Assembly: GCA_900555985.1 (NCBI GenBank)
Contig: USNF01000014.1
Span: 1-24,115 of the forward strand
Length of the DNA stretch: 24,115 nucleotides
Reading direction: 5' to 3'
DNA from: an uncultured Gemella sp.
GTDB taxonomy: Bacteria; Bacillota; Bacilli; Staphylococcales; Gemellaceae
Part shown: positions 21,530-24,115 of the stretch, piece by piece
Layout: each line of letters starts with the position of its first letter
Numbering within the stretch: the first letter of the stretch is position 1
Notes under the pieces: model-generated
Database searches by the model: none
Seen by the model: the letters and a program-made list of their open reading frames with translations, nothing else
Told to the model about the DNA's origin: nothing
Made by a program: the position numbers and the translations under genes

Positions 21530-21997
21530 TTAAAATTTTATATTATTGAAAATACTTTTTGTTACTTCACTAAAAGCATTAACTTCGTCATTAGTAAATC
21601 TATTAAACTCAATAGAATCAATATCTAAAAGTGCAACTACTTTATCATCTTGGATAATCGGAATAACAAGTTCACTATTAGTTGCGCTATCACAAGCTAT
21701 ATGACCAGGAAATTTATGGACATCTTCTACGTATGTAGTTTGTGCATTAGAGTAACAATGTCCACAGACACCTTTATTAAATGGAATTCTTGTACAAGCA
21801 ACCTTTCCTTGGAAAGGGCCAAGAACAAGATTATTGTTTTTGTTATCAACTAAATAAAATCCAACCCAGTTTGTATTTGGTAAATATTCTTTATATAAAG
21901 CAGATAGATTAGATAAATTAGTAACTAGATTTTCTTCTCCGTTAGTTAAAGAAGTAGCTTGCTCAATAAATAAAGACTTATTTTCTAAAATATTCAT
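21530..21997 (-). CDS. msrC: Free methionine-(R)-sulfoxide reductase (GAF-domain fRMsr)
   Basis: This enzyme reduces free methionine-(R)-sulfoxide, an oxidative damage product. It is a single GAF domain of 155 residues with the three family cysteines in ACTRI (C68), GVCGHC (C78) and HIACD (C102); the 10- and 24-residue spacings match those known for fRMsr enzymes. WVGFYLV and SELVIPI frame the pocket. On the minus strand GGAGGT lies just before two in-frame ATGs three codons' length apart; the inner one (21997) is correctly spaced, the outer one (22003) is too close. It is the only minus-strand gene here and converges on the ABC-F gene. Confidence 0.93.
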   Translation of the reverse strand: MNILENKSLFIEQATSLTNGEENLVTNLSNLSALYKEYLPNTNWVGFYLVDNKNNNLVLGPFQGKVACTRIPFNKGVCGHCYSNAQTTYVEDVHKFPGHIACDSATNSELVIPIIQDDKVVALLDIDSIEFNRFTNDEVNAFSEVTKSIFNNIKF

Positions 21998-22194
21998 TAG
22001 CATACCTCCGTAAATATTTAATTCTATTTTCCCATATTAGTAAAATAAAATAAAGTAAAAAGTAAAAAAAAGAATATAATACTATAATATAATGAAAAAT
22101 GACAAAATTACAAAAAAGAGATATTATTAAACTCATAATTATTATAAAATAAGCTAAAAATAGAAAAAAATTGAAAAAAAATGTCTGAAATACT

Positions 22195-22222
22195 TTGTTT
22201 TTTCTATTAAAAATGGTATAAT
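22195..22222 (+). promoter_or_regulatory. Promoter of ezrA
   Basis: TTGTTT (22195-22200), 16 bases, TATAAT (22217-22222) with extended -10 TGG (22214-22216). The rest of the 283-base divergent spacer is very AT-rich; I see no small gene in it and no confident msrC promoter. Confidence 0.58.
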
Positions 22223-22286
22223 TTTGTTAGGTTTATTGTATTAATAAAGATAAAAAATTTAATAAAAAAGTTCAGGGGGAAGATAT

Positions 22287-23981
22287 ATGACATATATATT
22301 TTTAATTGTGTGTATTCTGATTCTTGGTGGAATAGTAGCACTATTCATTTTAAGAAACAGAAAAAAACAAGACTTATACCCTCTTTTAGTTATGAAAGAC
22401 GAACTAGAAAGAGAAACACTATCTGATGATTTGAAAAAAGTGAAAGCTTTAGAAATTGCAGGGAAGGCTGAAAAGCTTTATGCAAGATGGGAAAGCGAAT
22501 GGTATGAAATTCAAAGCATTGATATTGAAGAACTAGATCGTGATTTATATAATGCAGAAAGTTATATAGATAAGTTTAATTTTAAACGTGCAGATGAAGT
22601 GATTATGAATAGTGGGGAATTAATTGCCTCTATAAAAGATAGAATTGCAAGCATCAGAAGAGAAATTAAAGAATTAAAAGAGGTAGAACCTAGCAATAAA
22701 GAAACTTACGAAGAAATCGTTGTAGAATATAAAGAACTAAATCGTGAGTTACTTGCTAAAAGACATCAATATGGTGCAGCTGCAGAGCAGTTTGAAACTA
22801 ATATCAAAAATTTAGCTCCACAACTAGAAGAATTTAAAGTTCTTACTTCAACTGGTAAGTATATAGAAGCTCAAGAGAAAATTAATGCTATCAAAGAATC
22901 AATCTACGATCTTAAAGAACGTATGGAAGTATTACCAGAACTTCTAAAAGAAATTGAAAAAACTTGTCCAGCACAAATTCAAACTTTAAGACTTAAAGTT
23001 GAGGATATGGAGAAAAAAGGATTTAAGTTAACTCACTTAGATATAACTGGAAAAATTGAAAATAGTATTTGGCAACTTAACGATGCTCGTGAAAAAGTAA
23101 AAGTTGGAGATATTGATTCAATTGAAAGTATTTTAGATGGTATTTACGATGTTCTTGATGAGATATCTGGTGAATTGAAAAAAGAACTAGAGTATAAAAA
23201 ATACATTGAAGAAAATTATAGAGAAGTATCAAACAAATTAGATTTACAAGATAAATTAAACGAAGCTTTATATAATAATATTCAAGAAATAAAAAATAGA
23301 TACCAAATTTATCAAAAAGATGAAGAAATGGTTGCTGCTTATTATGATCAATTAAGTAATCTTCTAGATATCAAACATGATATTGATGTTTATATTAATA
23401 ATCAACCAAAATTAAATTATAAAGATTTAAAAGAAAAAGTTGAGCAACTAGGTGAAGATTTAGAAAAAATTGAAGAAGATCAAACTAATTATTCTAGATA
23501 CTTGAAGAGTTTACGCGAAGAAGAAAGTATTGCTCGCGATAAATTAATTTATATTAATCAAGAGAAAGAAGTTATTAAGAGAAAACTTGATAACTCAAGA
23601 GTTCCAGGATTTAGTGACAGATTTATAGTCTTATATAAAGATGTAACTGATAGTTACAGATATGCTTTAGAAGAACTTAAAAAAGAACCTATAAACATTG
23701 ATTTACTTAAACGATCAGTGGCTGAGGCTGAGGAATCTTTAGAAATTTATGAGTCAGAAGTTAATAATATTCTTACAGATATCGAGTTAATTGAAAAATT
23801 AATAAGATATGCAAATAGATACAGAAAAGATAATATTGAATTCCATCAACAACTAACAGTTGCTGAACAGTATTATAGAGAATATAGATATAATAAGACT
23901 TTAGAAATTATTAGAAATGCTCTTGATAAAGTTGAACCTGGAGCATACGAAAGAATTAGAAATTCTGTTAAAGCAAATTAA
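22287..23981 (+). CDS. ezrA: Septation ring formation regulator EzrA
   Basis: EzrA is a membrane-anchored division protein that binds FtsZ and limits or positions Z rings in Bacilli. The 564-residue protein (562 in Bacillus) has one N-terminal membrane segment (YIFLIVCILILGGIVALFIL, about 3-22), then a short basic stretch (RNRKKQ), leaving the rest in the cytoplasm. That part is an almost continuous set of charged helices forming spectrin-like repeats, with KAEKLYARWESEWYEIQ near the start and the ELLKEIEKTCPAQIQTL stretch near residue 221. GGGGGAAG precedes the ATG. It is monocistronic between its promoter and a strong terminator. Confidence 0.95.
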   Translation: MTYIFLIVCILILGGIVALFILRNRKKQDLYPLLVMKDELERETLSDDLKKVKALEIAGKAEKLYARWESEWYEIQSIDIEELDRDLYNAESYIDKFNFKRADEVIMNSGELIASIKDRIASIRREIKELKEVEPSNKETYEEIVVEYKELNRELLAKRHQYGAAAEQFETNIKNLAPQLEEFKVLTSTGKYIEAQEKINAIKESIYDLKERMEVLPELLKEIEKTCPAQIQTLRLKVEDMEKKGFKLTHLDITGKIENSIWQLNDAREKVKVGDIDSIESILDGIYDVLDEISGELKKELEYKKYIEENYREVSNKLDLQDKLNEALYNNIQEIKNRYQIYQKDEEMVAAYYDQLSNLLDIKHDIDVYINNQPKLNYKDLKEKVEQLGEDLEKIEEDQTNYSRYLKSLREEESIARDKLIYINQEKEVIKRKLDNSRVPGFSDRFIVLYKDVTDSYRYALEELKKEPINIDLLKRSVAEAEESLEIYESEVNNILTDIELIEKLIRYANRYRKDNIEFHQQLTVAEQYYREYRYNKTLEIIRNALDKVEPGAYERIRNSVKAN

Positions 23982-23982
23982 T

Positions 23983-24024
23983 AAAAAAGCAATTTTGAAC
24001 TTTGTTCAAAGTTGCTTTTTTTTA
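23983..24024 (+). terminator. Strong intrinsic terminator after ezrA
   Basis: An 18-bp stem with one T-G pair (23983-24000 with 24004-24021) and a 3-base loop ends in a long T run. Confidence 0.9.
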
Positions 24025-24035
24025 TTTCAGTAAAA

Positions 24036-24062
24036 AAAGAGTAATTAAAAAAATTACTCTTT
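24036..24062. repeat. Inverted repeat abutting the probable IS end
   Basis: AAAGAGTAATT and AATTACTCTTT (24036-24046 with 24052-24062) are perfect 11-bp arms around AAAAA. It could be the terminator of a gene facing the other way, or part of the insertion target. Confidence 0.5.
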
Positions 24063-24115
24063 GATCTGACCCCAAAAAGTTAGACTTAGGATAGCGTAGT
24101 AGTTGTAATGACTGC
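24062..24115. mobile_element. Probable terminal end of an IS3-family insertion sequence
   Basis: The sequence from 24062, TGATCTGACCCCAAAAAG followed by TTAGAC, resembles the terminal inverted repeats of IS3-family elements of Firmicutes, which begin with TG and carry a CCCCAAAAAGTT-type core. The element would continue beyond the window. No transposase frame, second end or target duplication is visible, so this rests on terminal resemblance alone. Confidence 0.5.

Noticed and set aside
21650..21853. Plus-strand frame overlapping msrC
   Set aside because: msrC on the minus strand has all three catalytic cysteines with family spacing and a ribosome binding site; the plus-strand frame has neither.
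22060..22095. Cluster of TATAAT-like strings in the msrC-ezrA spacer
   Set aside because: The tract is nearly pure A/T, so -10-like hexamers occur by chance and none has a matching -35 at proper distance, unlike 22195-22222.

Overview
This window is a low-GC, densely packed chromosomal segment from a member of the Bacilli. The evidence is strong A/T codon bias, AGGAGG-type ribosome binding sites, Gram-positive style intrinsic terminators, a T-box leader, EzrA, RuvAB without RuvC, and a rimP-nusA-ylxR-ylxQ-infB-rbfA operon. The overall look, including very AT-rich spacers and a SatD/DUF3307 pair, suggests Gemella or a related Bacilli genus, but the sequence alone does not prove this. Almost everything is core housekeeping. 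No phage, CRISPR array or toxin cassette is visible, and only the last ~54 bases look mobile.

Layout. (1) 1-1127: the 3' half of tRNA-Cys with its terminator, then a lone PhnD-type lipoprotein gene with its own terminator. (2) 1172-2880: ruvA-ruvB with a good promoter and a strong terminator. (3) 2882-4324: a two-gene satD/DUF3307 operon whose promoter is covered by four evenly phased half-sites; this is the least understood part. (4) 4429-5308: queH, for queuosine synthesis. (5) 5398-7535: ptsH-ptsI, the general sugar phosphotransferase proteins. (6) 7562-12896: a T-box controlled transcription unit pheS-pheT-plsY-folD. (7) 12909-15087: secE-nusG behind two promoters, followed by a DegV/FakB-like gene and a glyoxalase I-like gene. 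(8) 15102-19839: the rimP-nusA-rnpM(ylxR)-ylxQ-infB-rbfA operon with a leader hairpin. (9) 19892-21520: an ABC-F ATPase. (10) 21530-24024: convergent msrC and then ezrA. (11) 24062-end: the probable edge of an IS3-like insertion sequence.

How the genes work together. Most of the window serves gene expression: phenylalanine charging (PheST), transcription elongation (NusA, NusG), translation initiation and 30S maturation (IF2, RbfA, RimP), RNA-binding accessory proteins (YlxR, YlxQ), tRNA modification (QueH) and a ribosome-associated ABC-F protein. The rest covers envelope and division (PlsY, SecE, EzrA, a fatty-acid-binding DegV protein), recombination repair (RuvAB), one-carbon metabolism (FolD), sugar uptake (HPr/EI) and detoxification (MsrC, GloA). 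The best candidates for new biology are the SatD/DUF3307 pair, whose N-terminal domain carries class III nucleotidyl-cyclase-like motifs, and the phased operator in front of it. Weaker candidates are the operator-like palindrome on the pheS T-box promoter, the coupling of plsY and folD to the phenylalanine T-box, and the rimP leader hairpin with a possible leader peptide.
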